Shown: positions 35,240 through 44,670 of the stretch, piece by piece
Layout: each line of letters opens with the position of its first letter
Numbering within the stretch: the first letter of the stretch is position 1
Assembly (NCBI RefSeq): GCF_023715445.1
Contig: NZ_JAMBOD010000003.1
Coordinates: 310,001-374,000, forward strand
From: Fictibacillus nanhaiensis
GTDB taxonomy: Bacteria; Bacillota; Bacilli; Bacillales; Fictibacillaceae
Reading direction: 5' to 3'
DNA length: 64,000 nt
Notes under the pieces: generated by a model
Database searches by the model: none
Seen by the model: only the letters and a program-made list of their open reading frames with translations
Told to the model about the DNA's origin: nothing
Position numbers and translations under genes: made by a program

Positions 35240-35971
35240 ATGGCCATTCTTAAAGGTACCATTACAGACGATAAAATATACAGCAAATACTTAGATGAAA
35301 CGATTGATCTTCTTGTTTACCTGCCTTCACGGTACACCCCGCTTGTCAAATATCCAATATTAATTGCACAAGATGGCAGGGATTACTTTCAATTAGGTAA
35401 GCTGGCAAAAACGGCTGACCGATTAATGGAAGAACACCAAATAGAAGATTGCATTATCATTGGTGTGAACCATAAAGGGATGACTGACAGAAAAGCAAAA
35501 TATGATCCAACTGGTGAAAAACACGAAGATTATATTAGATTTATGGCTTTTGAACTAACAGCTTATTTAAATGAGAAGTATAATACTCTTCAGCTTGGTG
35601 CAGGAATGGGATTAATCGGCGACTCACTAGGAGGTTATGTTGCTCTTAAACTAAGTCTTTTATATCCGAACACGTTCGGAAAAGTTATCGTCCAATCTCC
35701 GTATGTTCCAGATGAACTGCTACAAACCGTTGAATCCATTGAACAGATGCAGACGTTAACCATCTATCATTCAATTGGTGATGAAGAACATCGTTTCACA
35801 AACCCTGAAGGTATCACTAAAGATTTTCTTGAACCAAATCGTAAAATGAACAAACTATTAAACAACCTAGCCCTGGACTACGAATACTCAGAGTTTCAAG
35901 GGAATCATCTTTGGGTAAACTGGCAAAAGGACTTGGTTCCCGCATTAACGTTTCTTTACAATAACCACTAA
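35240..35971 (+). CDS. yjcH: Putative esterase YjcH
   Basis: A 243-aa alpha/beta hydrolase of the esterase D-like family: nucleophile elbow GDSLGG, acidic residue in HSIGDEEH and His in GNHLWVNW. First of yjcH-yjcG-yjcF, the conserved Bacillus trio. Substrate unknown. SD GGAGG. Confidence 0.85.
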   Translation: MAILKGTITDDKIYSKYLDETIDLLVYLPSRYTPLVKYPILIAQDGRDYFQLGKLAKTADRLMEEHQIEDCIIIGVNHKGMTDRKAKYDPTGEKHEDYIRFMAFELTAYLNEKYNTLQLGAGMGLIGDSLGGYVALKLSLLYPNTFGKVIVQSPYVPDELLQTVESIEQMQTLTIYHSIGDEEHRFTNPEGITKDFLEPNRKMNKLLNNLALDYEYSEFQGNHLWVNWQKDLVPALTFLYNNH

Positions 35972-36030
35972 CTGTGGGAAATAAAACGAATATTTGGTAT
36001 ACTATTTCAAAAGATGAGGGAGGAAGAATT

Positions 36031-36546
36031 ATGAAATACGGTATCGCTATTTTTCCATCAAAAAATTTACAAGATAAAGTAAATTCCTACCGAAAAAGGT
36101 ATGATCCACATTATGCCCTTATCGCACCTCACATCACGTTAAAGGAACCTTATGAGGCAACTGAAGAAGAGCTTCAAGAACAAATTTCTTATATCTCTTC
36201 AGTAGCAAAGAACATTAACCCATTTTCAATCATGATTAACAAGGTTGGATCCTTCCATCCTGTTAATAATGTAATTTACTTAAAAGTAAACGAAGCTGAG
36301 GAATTAAGATCTCTTCATGACCAGCTCTATTCAGGTCCGCTGGAACATCAGCAACCTTATAATTTTGTTCCCCATCTAACCCTGGGCCAAAAGCTCTCAG
36401 ACGAAGAACATTCTGATGTATTAGAAAGGCTTCGTATGATTGATATCAAACATGAAGAAAAAATCAACCGCATTCAGTTGCTCTACCAGCTGGAGAATGG
36501 ATATTGGACAGTCTATGAAACGTTTCGTCTTGGAAAGGGAGTCTAA
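36031..36546 (+). CDS. yjcG: 2H phosphoesterase-family protein YjcG
   Basis: 171 aa with two HxT motifs, HITL and HLTL, of the 2'-5' RNA ligase/LigT-like fold. Start ATG 36031 behind GGGAGG. Located between yjcH and yjcF as in B. subtilis. Confidence 0.88.
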   Translation: MKYGIAIFPSKNLQDKVNSYRKRYDPHYALIAPHITLKEPYEATEEELQEQISYISSVAKNINPFSIMINKVGSFHPVNNVIYLKVNEAEELRSLHDQLYSGPLEHQQPYNFVPHLTLGQKLSDEEHSDVLERLRMIDIKHEEKINRIQLLYQLENGYWTVYETFRLGKGV

Positions 36547-36551
36547 AAAGA

Positions 36552-36989
36552 TTGATTAAAAAGTACTCAACAGAAGATTTAGGATATAGAGATGCTTTAG
36601 AGGTTAGAAGAGATGTTTTTGTACGTGAACAGCAAATTGATGAAAGTGAAGAAATCGATGAATATGAAGATTCTTCTACTCACTTTGTATTATACGATGA
36701 CAATAAACCGATTGGTGCATCAAGACTTCGCCAAGTAAATGGTGAAGGCAAAGTGGAGCGGGTTTGTATTCTCTCTTCCCACCGTAAAAAAGGACTAGGC
36801 GAAGAATTAATGATGGCTATGGAGCAGACAGCCAGGGATCAATCCTTACCCAGCCTTATATTATATGCACAAATTCAAGCAGAAGACTTTTATAAAAAAC
36901 TAGGATATCAAACCACTTCAAAAGAACCATTTTTAGATGCAAACATACCGCATGTAGCTATGAAAAAAGTATTGGACTCGTCTAAGTGA
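36552..36989 (+). CDS. yjcF: GNAT N-acetyltransferase YjcF
   Basis: A 145-aa acetyltransferase with the acetyl-CoA loop RKKGLGEEL and IGASRLRQVNGEGKVERVCI. TTG start behind GGGAG. Substrate unknown. The stop codon lies in the loop of its terminator. Confidence 0.88.
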   Translation: MIKKYSTEDLGYRDALEVRRDVFVREQQIDESEEIDEYEDSSTHFVLYDDNKPIGASRLRQVNGEGKVERVCILSSHRKKGLGEELMMAMEQTARDQSLPSLILYAQIQAEDFYKKLGYQTTSKEPFLDANIPHVAMKKVLDSSK

Positions 36990-37008
36990 CGGATTCAATA
37001 CTTTTTTA
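36965..37008 (+). terminator. Terminator of yjcF
   Basis: AAAGTATTG..ACTCGT pairs with ACGGATTCAATACTTT, followed by T6; the 5' arm is coding sequence. Confidence 0.75.
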
Positions 37009-37073
37009 GTTTACAAACAGCTTATCTCGTCAAAACTGAAATTTAATACGTTATTTTGAGGAGATATGGCAGA

Positions 37074-37769
37074 ATGAATTTACATATTGGGCAATTGACA
37101 GTGGAGTTGACAGTAGGATTTGTTGCTTTATTTCTACTTACTAAAGTTTTAGGAAAAACACAAATCTCACAGATTACCCCATTTGATTTTATTTCCTCTA
37201 TTTTTTTAGGCGAGCTTGTGGGAAACGCTATGTATGACGATGAAACATCTATTTTCGTCATACTTTATGCCATCGTAATATGGGGTTCGATGGTATACGT
37301 AGTAGAAATCATCTCACAAAAATTTATGGGTTCACGAAAATTACTCGAGGGTGCACCCGCTATCGTAATTCGTAAAGGGATGTTAGACAGAGAACAGCTA
37401 AAGAAAAGCAAACTCGACATTAATCAGCTGCAAAACTTAGTACGGCAAAAAGGCTACTTTGGACTCCGTGAAGTTGAGTATGCCATTCTAGAAACCAATG
37501 GTACGCTAAGCATACTTCCAAAATACCAATACGGTTCACCTAACAGACAGGACTTAAATATGCATACTGATCAACAGCCTGAGCTGCCTGTCACGTTAAT
37601 CTTAGACGGGGAATTGAATATTGATAATCTTTCAACAGCAAATCTATCGAAAAAGAAACTGATGGAACAGCTTCACAAACAAGGATACCGGTCTGTAGAA
37701 GAAGTTCTCTATGCTGAATTCTCAGAAAACAAATTATTAATTATGCCGATGATTGACCCAAAAAAATAA
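37074..37769 (+). CDS. DUF421 / YetF-domain membrane protein
   Basis: 231 aa: three N-terminal membrane helices (about 1-80; TVGFVALFLLTKVLGK, TPFDFISSIFLGELVGNA) and a cytosolic YetF domain (RQKGYFGLREVEYAILETNG). Start ATG 37074, ten bases after GAGGAG. Related YetF/YdfR/YrbG proteins act in spores or envelope. Its 3' end overlaps the convergent MBL gene by 29 bp. Confidence 0.85.
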   Translation: MNLHIGQLTVELTVGFVALFLLTKVLGKTQISQITPFDFISSIFLGELVGNAMYDDETSIFVILYAIVIWGSMVYVVEIISQKFMGSRKLLEGAPAIVIRKGMLDREQLKKSKLDINQLQNLVRQKGYFGLREVEYAILETNGTLSILPKYQYGSPNRQDLNMHTDQQPELPVTLILDGELNIDNLSTANLSKKKLMEQLHKQGYRSVEEVLYAEFSENKLLIMPMIDPKK

Positions 37770-38658
37770 ATGGTCGTCCTTCTTTAATCGTATATACGGC
37801 CTTTCTTTCTTTGATCAGCTGAATTAAGTACGCCGTTATAGCCGTACGGAATAAGGAATACATTCCTAGATTGGCGGGTTCAATCTCATGTTTGATAAGC
37901 ATTTTTGCAATAAGATCTTCCAAAGATAGACCTCTGTCTTCACAAGCTATTAAAAACTTTATAACCTGACTTGACAATTTTTGATGAACATCAATGTTTG
38001 ATCGGATGGTATTTACATAGTTACTGGAAAATGAACCATGACCTGGAAGCATCCCCTCTACCTTTAGTTGCATAAGATATTCTAAAGTTGAGAGATTTGC
38101 AGCCGCATCCACAATAAAGGGAATCTTATGCTTATCAAGAATTTCTAATCCTAAGAATGCATCCGCAGCATAAAGAATCTCCTTATATTGAAGGCCAAAC
38201 TGATTGTAGCTGTGGCCAGGAAGATGAACGAATTCCACATGAAAAGATTCTTCTGTCCATAATCCGTTCTCACACGTTTCATCGATTTGAATGGCTGGAG
38301 CTTCGAGAAATTTATTCCTCATTTCCTTTAAAGGCGAATTTCCGTGAAATAAGTACATCGGCTCTAGTATAGGATTTCTCATAATTGCTTCTTCGAATGA
38401 AGGAGCAATTGTATGGATCTTATAATTTGTTTGAAGGTATTGTGCTCCGCCAAAATGATCTGCATGAGCATGAGTGATAAACAAATGAGTAAATGGGAGA
38501 TTCTTTTCCTGCAGAATATACAGTGCTTTTTTTGCTGCAGATGATTCGAGGCCCGCGTCGATCAGCATGCCATGCTTTTTATCATCACTCAAAATATAGC
38601 CGATGTTTACAGCACTTTTAAAATAGTAACAACCCTCTTTTATCTCAATAAAATCCAT
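37741..38658 (-). CDS. MBL-fold metallo-hydrolase
   Basis: 305 aa. Zinc motif FITHAHADHFGG, downstream LPGHSYNQFG, AADAF and GMLPGHGSF; C-terminal winged-helix-like tail. Similar to YflN/LACTB2-like hydrolases. Substrate unknown. Confidence 0.85.
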   Translation of the reverse strand: MDFIEIKEGCYYFKSAVNIGYILSDDKKHGMLIDAGLESSAAKKALYILQEKNLPFTHLFITHAHADHFGGAQYLQTNYKIHTIAPSFEEAIMRNPILEPMYLFHGNSPLKEMRNKFLEAPAIQIDETCENGLWTEESFHVEFVHLPGHSYNQFGLQYKEILYAADAFLGLEILDKHKIPFIVDAAANLSTLEYLMQLKVEGMLPGHGSFSSNYVNTIRSNIDVHQKLSSQVIKFLIACEDRGLSLEDLIAKMLIKHEIEPANLGMYSLFRTAITAYLIQLIKERKAVYTIKEGRPFIFLGQSSA

Positions 38659-38706
38659 CTATAATCACTCCTGATGCTTAAAGTTTGAATGAATCGGTAA
38701 ATGGCC

Positions 38707-38734
38707 AAAAAAAAGAAACCTATTAGATGGTTTC
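38707..38734 (-). terminator. Terminator of the 76-aa gene
   Basis: GAAACC / GGTTTC stem, T8; the 5' arm contains the stop codon. Confidence 0.75.
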
Positions 38735-38953
38735 GTTAATGAATAATCCTTTTCCTTCTATTTCGTTCAGAACTTGCTGGAATCTCTTTTTTCCCTCTAT
38801 GGAATTACGGTTTTTTTGATCATCAGATGTATGAACAGTGTCATTTTTTATAAAAGGAACGACAGAAACGACAGGAAGTCCTTGTTCAGGTTTTTCCATA
38901 CGGATTGCATATTGCATTCTTTGGATTGGTATATAAGGTAATATATAGCCCAT
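38723..38953 (-). CDS. Small Bacillaceae-type protein, 76 aa
   Basis: MGYILPYIPIQRMQYAIRME, ending NEIEGKGLFINETI. ATG 38953 is nine bases after AAAGGAG. A sigma-K-like -10 CATATTTTA lies 53-61 bp upstream (39006-39014). First gene of the spore-surface island; exact role unknown. Confidence 0.6.
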   Translation of the reverse strand: MGYILPYIPIQRMQYAIRMEKPEQGLPVVSVVPFIKNDTVHTSDDQKNRNSIEGKKRFQQVLNEIEGKGLFINETI

Positions 38954-39019
38954 CAGCAACATCTCCTTTTGTAATCTATTTCCTCTTTCTATTCCCTTTT
39001 CCTTCTAAAATATGCTTTA

Positions 39020-39056
39020 AAATAAAGAAAGAGCATCCTTGTAGGGATACTCTCTT
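39020..39056 (-). terminator. Terminator of the Ser/Lys/His-rich coat-like gene
   Basis: AAGAGAGTATCC / GGATGCTCTT stem followed by TCTTTATTTT on the minus strand. Confidence 0.75.
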
Positions 39057-39072
39057 AAAACATGTGAATTGC

Positions 39073-39342
39073 TTACAACCAAGGGTCGTAGTAGCAGCTG
39101 TTAGAACTGGAACTTGAGCTTGAAGATGATTCATGATTCTTATGGCTAGAATCATGTTTTGAAGAAGATTCATGCTTTTTATTACTGAATTGATGCTTGC
39201 TGAAACTTGAGCTTGAAGATTCGCAATGGTGCTTTTCTTCTTTTTCTATAATAACTTTGTCTGTTTTGATGATTACTTTATCTGCATAAATCTTTTTCTT
39301 GTACTTCTTCTTTTTCTTCTTGCAGTAAAAACAATCTTCCAT
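39073..39342 (-). CDS. Ser/Lys/His-rich low-complexity protein, probable spore coat
   Basis: 89 aa: MEDCFYCKKKKKKYKKKIYA, then Ser and SSKHDSSHKNH-type runs, ending NSCYYDPWL. Composition resembles CotG/CotB-type coat proteins, which are often phosphorylated on Ser. A sigma-K-like promoter lies 30 bp upstream. Assignment by composition and context only. Confidence 0.65.
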   Translation of the reverse strand: MEDCFYCKKKKKKYKKKIYADKVIIKTDKVIIEKEEKHHCESSSSSFSKHQFSNKKHESSSKHDSSHKNHESSSSSSSSSNSCYYDPWL

Positions 39343-39364
39343 GTTTCAACCTCCTCGTATAGTA

Positions 39365-39391
39365 CATCATATGAATGTCTAACGAGTTGGT
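39365..39391 (-). promoter_or_regulatory. Sigma-K-like promoter
   Basis: Minus strand AC, 16 bp, CATATGATG (consensus AC-N16/17-CATANNNTA), in front of the Ser/Lys/His-rich gene. Confidence 0.5.
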
Positions 39392-39405
39392 TATGGGCTG
39401 TCTCA

Positions 39406-40296
39406 CTAAAAATTAATAGCTATATGATTAACTGCTTTAGCACGGAAGTTTTGCTTATGGAAATAGACAAAAGCTTCTAATGTAATATTTTCATCAATCT
39501 TGCTTTTTATAGGAATCTGAAAATCATCAAGAGATAACCGCTCTCCACTATTAAGTTTAGTTTCCCGCAGTGGACAAACCCAAATCTCTCCTCTGTCTTT
39601 TGCCTGTTCTGCCCATTCGTTATCCATAAACATCCACGTAGATTGTTCCATTTCATCTTGAGTAGGTGAGGCAATCAACGAAATAATCTTCCCCTTTAAC
39701 GCAGCCGATTCTGCTGGTTGAAAACGAAAACAGATGTATGGATTCTCCAAAGTTTGTGTGCCCGTATTTTCAAGATAAAATGTTCCCCGTACAAAACCCT
39801 TTTTATCTTTAGTCAGGATTACTGAATAATCAAAGTAACTCATGCAGCTAAATTCGTCTTTTTTACTTTTAACCGTTGTTCCGATATCTTCAGGTGGATC
39901 CTCCAGAACAGGTTCAGGCGTCCGGTTTAGGTTTATTCGTTTTTCCATACTTTTAATCCTCTGCTGATAAAGGTCGATCTGTTGATCTTTATCATTTAAT
40001 TCTTCTTGTATGCTTTTAAGGAGTTCTTCATATCCATGCATTCTTTTTTCCATCTCATGATCCTGTAAACGGTTCACCTTTTTAGAGAGTTCATCAATTT
40101 TGTTTTGAAGATTTGCCAGTTCCCTGTCCTTTTCCTCGATAATCAATAGGGAATCATTATAATTTGATTCATTTTCTAACCGTTCAATCGTTTCTTCAGC
40201 AAATACAAGTTTCTTTTCAAGATCGAGTGCTTTTTCTTTGTAGTAGTCAACTCTTGATATGAGCCGTTCATAACTTAGTTTGTCTTTTGTTCCCAT
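39406..40296 (-). CDS. Coiled-coil protein of the spore-surface island, 296 aa
   Basis: Residues about 10-115 form a long coiled coil (KEKALDLEKKLVFAEETIER onward); about 150-296 is a beta-rich domain (FVRGTFYLENTGTQTLENPY, CFRFQPAESAALKG). No family recognised; an assembly or tethering protein would fit. ATG 40296 behind GGAGG; sigma-K-like promoter upstream. Confidence 0.7.
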   Translation of the reverse strand: MGTKDKLSYERLISRVDYYKEKALDLEKKLVFAEETIERLENESNYNDSLLIIEEKDRELANLQNKIDELSKKVNRLQDHEMEKRMHGYEELLKSIQEELNDKDQQIDLYQQRIKSMEKRINLNRTPEPVLEDPPEDIGTTVKSKKDEFSCMSYFDYSVILTKDKKGFVRGTFYLENTGTQTLENPYICFRFQPAESAALKGKIISLIASPTQDEMEQSTWMFMDNEWAEQAKDRGEIWVCPLRETKLNSGERLSLDDFQIPIKSKIDENITLEAFVYFHKQNFRAKAVNHIAINF

Positions 40297-40329
40297 TGAT
40301 CTTCCTCCTTGCAAATTAGGCTCTTTTCA

Positions 40330-40356
40330 TATTGTATGTAGCCCTTAACCATTCGT
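40330..40356 (-). promoter_or_regulatory. Sigma-K-like promoter
   Basis: Minus strand AC, 16 bp, CATACAATA: a full match to the sigma-K consensus (the -10 also fits sigma-E). Upstream of the coiled-coil gene. Confidence 0.6.
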
Positions 40357-40373
40357 TCACTATTTTTTCAATA

Positions 40374-40408
40374 CAAAAAGGACCTGCTGGTAATCAGCGG
40401 TCCTTTTG
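40374..40408 (-). terminator. Terminator of the cysteine-rich 373-aa gene
   Basis: Stem AAAGGACCGCTG / AGCAGGTCCTTT, T5 on the minus strand. Confidence 0.85.
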
Positions 40409-40423
40409 TCTTCAGATCTTGTA

Positions 40424-41545
40424 TTAGGTGTGCTGTAAGCAGTTTTCAATGGAAATTTCACTAGCATCAGCAGTAACGATTCCCGTTGAAAATTTTTCTT
40501 CATTAATTAGTTCTACCTCAAAAAGATTACCATCTGTTGTTTGGACGATTGCCAGATTAAACGCAAGGTGTTCACCTGATGTGTTTACATTACCTCTTCC
40601 AGAAACCGTTAGCTTTATTCCCCCATTATACTCATCACAGCATAATGTGTCTTGAGTAAATTCCGTTGCATTAAAGCTAAACTCTCTATCACCATCAGTT
40701 GAATCAGATTCAGTAAAATGTAACTGGAATGAACTGTTTGCCAGCTGATGATTCGGGCAAATGTTGACTGATAATGTGGCACGGCCGCTTTCTGTAGCTC
40801 CCTCTTCACCGCTTACGGTTAATCCGCTCGCGCTTCCTGAGGCTCTACACATGCAGCCTGGCCTGGGATATATGTCAGGGCATTGTTGCGGGAACGATAC
40901 CTCTGGACAATATTCACCTTCGCTTTCTTCGCAATTTAGGTCATTCTCACGAGGTGAACAGAATTTAGCAAGTACCTCGAGTTTCACTTCTGCTTCAACT
41001 TGAATGTCAACGCAGAACGTAATATCAATACTAAACGAAGTCGGTGCCGGGCTGTTTAACAAAACAGTACCTGATGGGATGCGGGCAAAGATTTTTGTGA
41101 TACGGCAATACAAGTCTGTTCCATCTGGATAGCATAGAACAAAAGATTCAAAAACGGATGCATTCACCATTAGTTCAGTTACGAGGTCACCGCTTCTGTC
41201 TACGACATGAACCTTAATATCCGTTGTAAACAGAAGTTCAACTAACTGTGCAGTTGTAAACCCTCCGTTAAGTGCAACGGTACACTCTCTCTTTTCTCCT
41301 ACTTGTTCGCATAAAAAATGATCAGCGCAAGCTTCAGCGTTTTCGATTGCTTGTGAAGTTTTAGGTACTTTTGTTACGATCCTTAACGGGCGACGAGAAG
41401 GATCATCTAACGCTTCTTCTATTGCTGCAATTTGTTCAGGAGTAAAAGAAACAGTTTTTCTTACGTTTAGTGTATCAGTCACCCAGTCGTAAACTTTCTG
41501 TACACGGATACACTCATCCTGCAAGTGTTTATGATTGTTTCCCAT
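40424..41545 (-). CDS. Large cysteine-containing protein, probable spore-surface component
   Basis: 373 aa. N-terminal helix (CIRVQKVYDWVTDTLNVRKT), a middle of beta-rich segments, a Cys cluster at about 210-235 (FCSPRENDLNCEES; CPEVSFPQQCPDIYPRPGCM CRA) and a second beta-rich part. No signal peptide or transmembrane helix. No family named with confidence. ATG 41545 behind AAGGAAGG. Confidence 0.65.
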   Translation of the reverse strand: MGNNHKHLQDECIRVQKVYDWVTDTLNVRKTVSFTPEQIAAIEEALDDPSRRPLRIVTKVPKTSQAIENAEACADHFLCEQVGEKRECTVALNGGFTTAQLVELLFTTDIKVHVVDRSGDLVTELMVNASVFESFVLCYPDGTDLYCRITKIFARIPSGTVLLNSPAPTSFSIDITFCVDIQVEAEVKLEVLAKFCSPRENDLNCEESEGEYCPEVSFPQQCPDIYPRPGCMCRASGSASGLTVSGEEGATESGRATLSVNICPNHQLANSSFQLHFTESDSTDGDREFSFNATEFTQDTLCCDEYNGGIKLTVSGRGNVNTSGEHLAFNLAIVQTTDGNLFEVELINEEKFSTGIVTADASEISIENCLQHT

Positions 41546-41665
41546 TGTTTCCCTTCCTTTCCTCATCATGATCTGAAGATTCCATACATACTATGGAAAT
41601 AGAGTGGGTTATGACACAAGAACGATAGCCTATTTTTATAGTCAAGACTTCAAGGAGGATCATTT

Positions 41666-42697
41666 ATGAGATCAGTTTTGTATAACAACCAAAAAGTGTG
41701 TGAGTTAACACCATTAGAATATGAATCTCTTTGTCGCTTATTGCCATACTGGGGCTTGCAGATCTCTGAAGACGAAAATATCTCAGGTGCACTATCCACT
41801 TTTACCTTGGGAATTAAAGGTCTATCACAACAGAGGCTTAGAGAGCTGAATCAGCTTTTATATCACACAGGCATAACCATAACTTCGGATGATCATGTCA
41901 AATGTGATCAAAGGTTTTATGTTGATTTTCATGCAAATCATCCTATGCCTTTAGCATTGAACACTCCGGACAAACAGCTCTATTACTTAAATCCAGCGAC
42001 ATCGTTTCGTTTGCCAGTTCAATCTGCCATTCATAAAGGGATAACACTAAAACGAAAAGACGGACCTCTCTTTTTAGCAGTACAGCCGGAATATGAGGAA
42101 AAAATCGCAGAATGGATCAGCTACCTTGTTATACAAACCTTCTTGCGTTTTTCGTTTGAATCCTTAACCTCTATTTCAGAGGATACTTTTATGTCATGTG
42201 CTGAAAATGTGTTGAATCAAATAAACTCTCGATTTGCAGCTGTCCAGATACCTGAGCGAATTAAAAGTCCAATAAGCGAATCAAAAGTTGAGGACCAAGC
42301 GGAAAATAATACCAAGCCAAATAAAAAAAAGCTTCCGGATGGTGATGCATTTTTTGAAGAAGTAAATAGTGAAAACACACACAAAAAGCTGCATGGACCA
42401 AAAGTTACATTGCCTCCTATCAAACCTTTTTCGTCGGCAGGTTCTTTGATTACAAATCAAATACCGAAGCCATATGATCAAGGTCAGTTCATTTCACGGA
42501 ATGCACAGCCCATAAATCCGTTTAAACCAAAGTCAGGAACTGAACATCCCATTCAGCCCTTTAAACCAATTCTGTCTGATAAAAAGGAAAAATCCGTCAT
42601 ACGTCCATTTCAGGCAAATCAAAACACCCCGTCCGCTAATAGAGAATATACTAACAAAGCATCCAGGATATTTAGACAGAGGAGAGATGGAAAGTGA
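41666..42697 (+). CDS. Unrecognised 343-aa protein with PxxPF repeats
   Basis: MRSVLYNNQKVCELTPLEYE; N-terminal 190 residues look globular, then a disordered basic tail with repeated IKPF, INPFKP, IQPFKP and IRPF elements and a terminal RIFRQRRDGK. Divergent from the 373-aa gene. SD AAGGAGG. The location matches the cotO-cotZ region of B. subtilis, but I cannot align it to CotO. Confidence 0.65.
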   Translation: MRSVLYNNQKVCELTPLEYESLCRLLPYWGLQISEDENISGALSTFTLGIKGLSQQRLRELNQLLYHTGITITSDDHVKCDQRFYVDFHANHPMPLALNTPDKQLYYLNPATSFRLPVQSAIHKGITLKRKDGPLFLAVQPEYEEKIAEWISYLVIQTFLRFSFESLTSISEDTFMSCAENVLNQINSRFAAVQIPERIKSPISESKVEDQAENNTKPNKKKLPDGDAFFEEVNSENTHKKLHGPKVTLPPIKPFSSAGSLITNQIPKPYDQGQFISRNAQPINPFKPKSGTEHPIQPFKPILSDKKEKSVIRPFQANQNTPSANREYTNKASRIFRQRRDGK

Positions 42698-42846
42698 ATA
42701 AGGATGATCTTCAGAAGCTATATTCTGAAATCAAAGCAAATAAATCTAAGAATGCAGGAAAAAATAACTCACTTATTCAGTCCCCCTTAAAAAAGGGCTG
42801 TGGATCTTGCGGCAAAGTAACTTGGAAACCAAATAAAGCAAAATAA
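42694..42846 (+). CDS. Small protein with CGSCGK motif, 50 aa
   Basis: VNKDDLQKLYSEIKANKSKN, ending GCGSCGKVTWKPNKAK. GTG start overlaps the previous stop (GTGA) with GGAG upstream, so it is coupled to the 343-aa gene. The vicinal Cys pair could bind metal or cross-link. Confidence 0.65.
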   Translation: MNKDDLQKLYSEIKANKSKNAGKNNSLIQSPLKKGCGSCGKVTWKPNKAK

Positions 42847-42888
42847 AAAAAGAGCTGTCACCTTAAGATCTGGTGGCAGCTTTCTTTA
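42847..42888. terminator. Bidirectional terminator
   Basis: AAAGAGCTGTCACC / GGTGGCAGCTTTCTT stem with T-rich flanks on both strands, between the 50-aa gene and cysC. Confidence 0.8.
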
Positions 42889-43494
42889 TTAATGAATGTA
42901 TCCATTTAAGATTAGGTACTCCAAGACCTCATTCGTACATTCTGCTGCGTTTTTCTTTTCAGTCTGGAGTACAATCTCGGAATATGCAGGAATTTCATAT
43001 GGGTTAGATATACCTGTAAAATCAGTAATCAACCCGTCTCTAACTTTTTTGTATAGTCCTTTAGGATCTCTGTTTTCACATTCTGAAAGACTGCAATCTA
43101 CATAGACTTCGATAAACTCGTTTAAACCTAATTTTTTTCTTACCGCTTGCCGGTCTTCCTCGATAGGAGAGATAGCAGCTACTAAAACAATTACTCCGCT
43201 CTCAACAAATAGCTTAGCGACTTCTCCTAACCTTCTAATATTTTCTTTTCGGTCTTCTTCAGAAAACAAAAGATCTTGACATAATCCGTGTCTCACATTA
43301 TCTCCATCTAGTAAAACAGTAGATAACCCTCTATCGTATAAAAGGTGCTCAACCTCTGATGCAATAGTCGATTTTCCTGAGCCGGATAAACCTGTGAACC
43401 AGAGTACAAAGCTCTTATGTCCATGCAGCTTCTGCCTCATTTCTTTTGTTACTCCGACAGACTGCCACTTGATGTTCTTTTGATTATGATCCAT
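42889..43494 (-). CDS. cysC: Adenylylsulfate kinase
   Basis: 201 aa; phosphorylates APS to PAPS. P-loop GLSGSGKST, LDGDNVRHGLC and AAISPIEEDR are present. Full length. It overlaps sat by 11 bp. No cysH, cysJI or sulfate transporter is adjacent, which favours PAPS for sulfation over cysteine synthesis. Confidence 0.94.
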   Translation of the reverse strand: MDHNQKNIKWQSVGVTKEMRQKLHGHKSFVLWFTGLSGSGKSTIASEVEHLLYDRGLSTVLLDGDNVRHGLCQDLLFSEEDRKENIRRLGEVAKLFVESGVIVLVAAISPIEEDRQAVRKKLGLNEFIEVYVDCSLSECENRDPKGLYKKVRDGLITDFTGISNPYEIPAYSEIVLQTEKKNAAECTNEVLEYLILNGYIH

Positions 43495-44647
43495 CTATTT
43501 CTCCCTTCTCATCATTCCTTTTTACATAATATTCCCTCAACACGGATAGCACTTCTGGTCTGCTGAAGTTCCTTGGGATAGGCTCATTTTTAAGCAATTT
43601 CTCCCTCACCTTCGTTCCTGATAAAATAAGCCGGCTTTGTTCATCATGAGGGCAGGTTTTCATAGTGGCCATAGAATCACATTTAGAACAATAAAAACTA
43701 TTTTCAAAAAATAATGGAATAATCCCAATCTCATCTTGTCCAAATTTTTTAAAAATTTTATGTGCATCATAGGGACCATAGTAATTTCCCACACCAGCAT
43801 GATCTCTGCCAATAATAATGTGGCTGCATCCGTAATTTTTGCGAACCAGTGCATGAAATATTGCCTCTCGGGGTCCGGCATATCTCATAGACCCCGGAAA
43901 CGCTCCTAAAATAACCCGCTCTTTCGGATAATACTGATCCAGAAGTATTTCATACGATTTCATCCTGATGGCTGCCGGAATATCATCTTGTTTTGTTTCG
44001 CCTACAAGCGGATGCAAAAAAAGACCATCAACGCTTTCCAAGGCTGTTTTTTGAATAAATTCATGAGCGCGGTGTATCGGGTTCCTCGTTTGAAAAGCAA
44101 CAATCTTTTCCCATCCTTTTGTAAGAAATAATTTTCTAGTTATTTCAGGATTCAAATAATAATGAGATCCTACTGTACGCTCCGGAAACTGAATCAACGT
44201 AATTCTTCCGCCAACATACCATTTTCCTCGTTCTTTTAACTTTTTCACACCAGGGTGGGCTTCATCAACTGTTTGATAAACTAGCTGTGATTCCAAATCA
44301 TGATCGGCCTTATAAATATCTGTTATTTCAATTTTCCCATACAAACTGCCTTTAAAATATAAAGCAGCTGCATTGTTTGTTTGTAATTCTTTTGCCTTAT
44401 CATCTGACACAGGCAATGTAATAGGCAAGGACCATGGTAAACCATTTCGTAGTCTCATATTATGAAGGACAGATAAATAATCAGCTTTATCCATAAAAGA
44501 ATCAAGCGGACTAAATGCTCCAATCGCCAAACATTCCAGGTCAGATAACGAAACAGCATCTAACTCAATGTGCACCTTAATAGACCTGCAGTCAGTATGA
44601 GCATCAAATCTGTTCACAAGACTTCCGCCATGGGGAAGAATGGTCAT
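43484..44647 (-). CDS. sat: Sulfate adenylyltransferase (ATP sulfurylase)
   Basis: 387 aa; makes APS from sulfate and ATP. Motifs QTRNPIHRAHE and GRDHAGVGNYYGPYDAH are intact. Start ATG 44647 lies eight bases after GAGG. Operon with cysC. A 19-bp perfect palindrome stands 24 bp upstream. Confidence 0.94.
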   Translation of the reverse strand: MTILPHGGSLVNRFDAHTDCRSIKVHIELDAVSLSDLECLAIGAFSPLDSFMDKADYLSVLHNMRLRNGLPWSLPITLPVSDDKAKELQTNNAAALYFKGSLYGKIEITDIYKADHDLESQLVYQTVDEAHPGVKKLKERGKWYVGGRITLIQFPERTVGSHYYLNPEITRKLFLTKGWEKIVAFQTRNPIHRAHEFIQKTALESVDGLFLHPLVGETKQDDIPAAIRMKSYEILLDQYYPKERVILGAFPGSMRYAGPREAIFHALVRKNYGCSHIIIGRDHAGVGNYYGPYDAHKIFKKFGQDEIGIIPLFFENSFYCSKCDSMATMKTCPHDEQSRLILSGTKVREKLLKNEPIPRNFSRPEVLSVLREYYVKRNDEKGEIDGS

Positions 44648-44670
44648 AGCATTCACCTCAAAAATTAGTA

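Noticed and set aside
37741-37769. Frameshift or misassembly where DUF421 and MBL genes overlap
   Set aside because: Both proteins end normally; a 29-bp convergent tail overlap is common.
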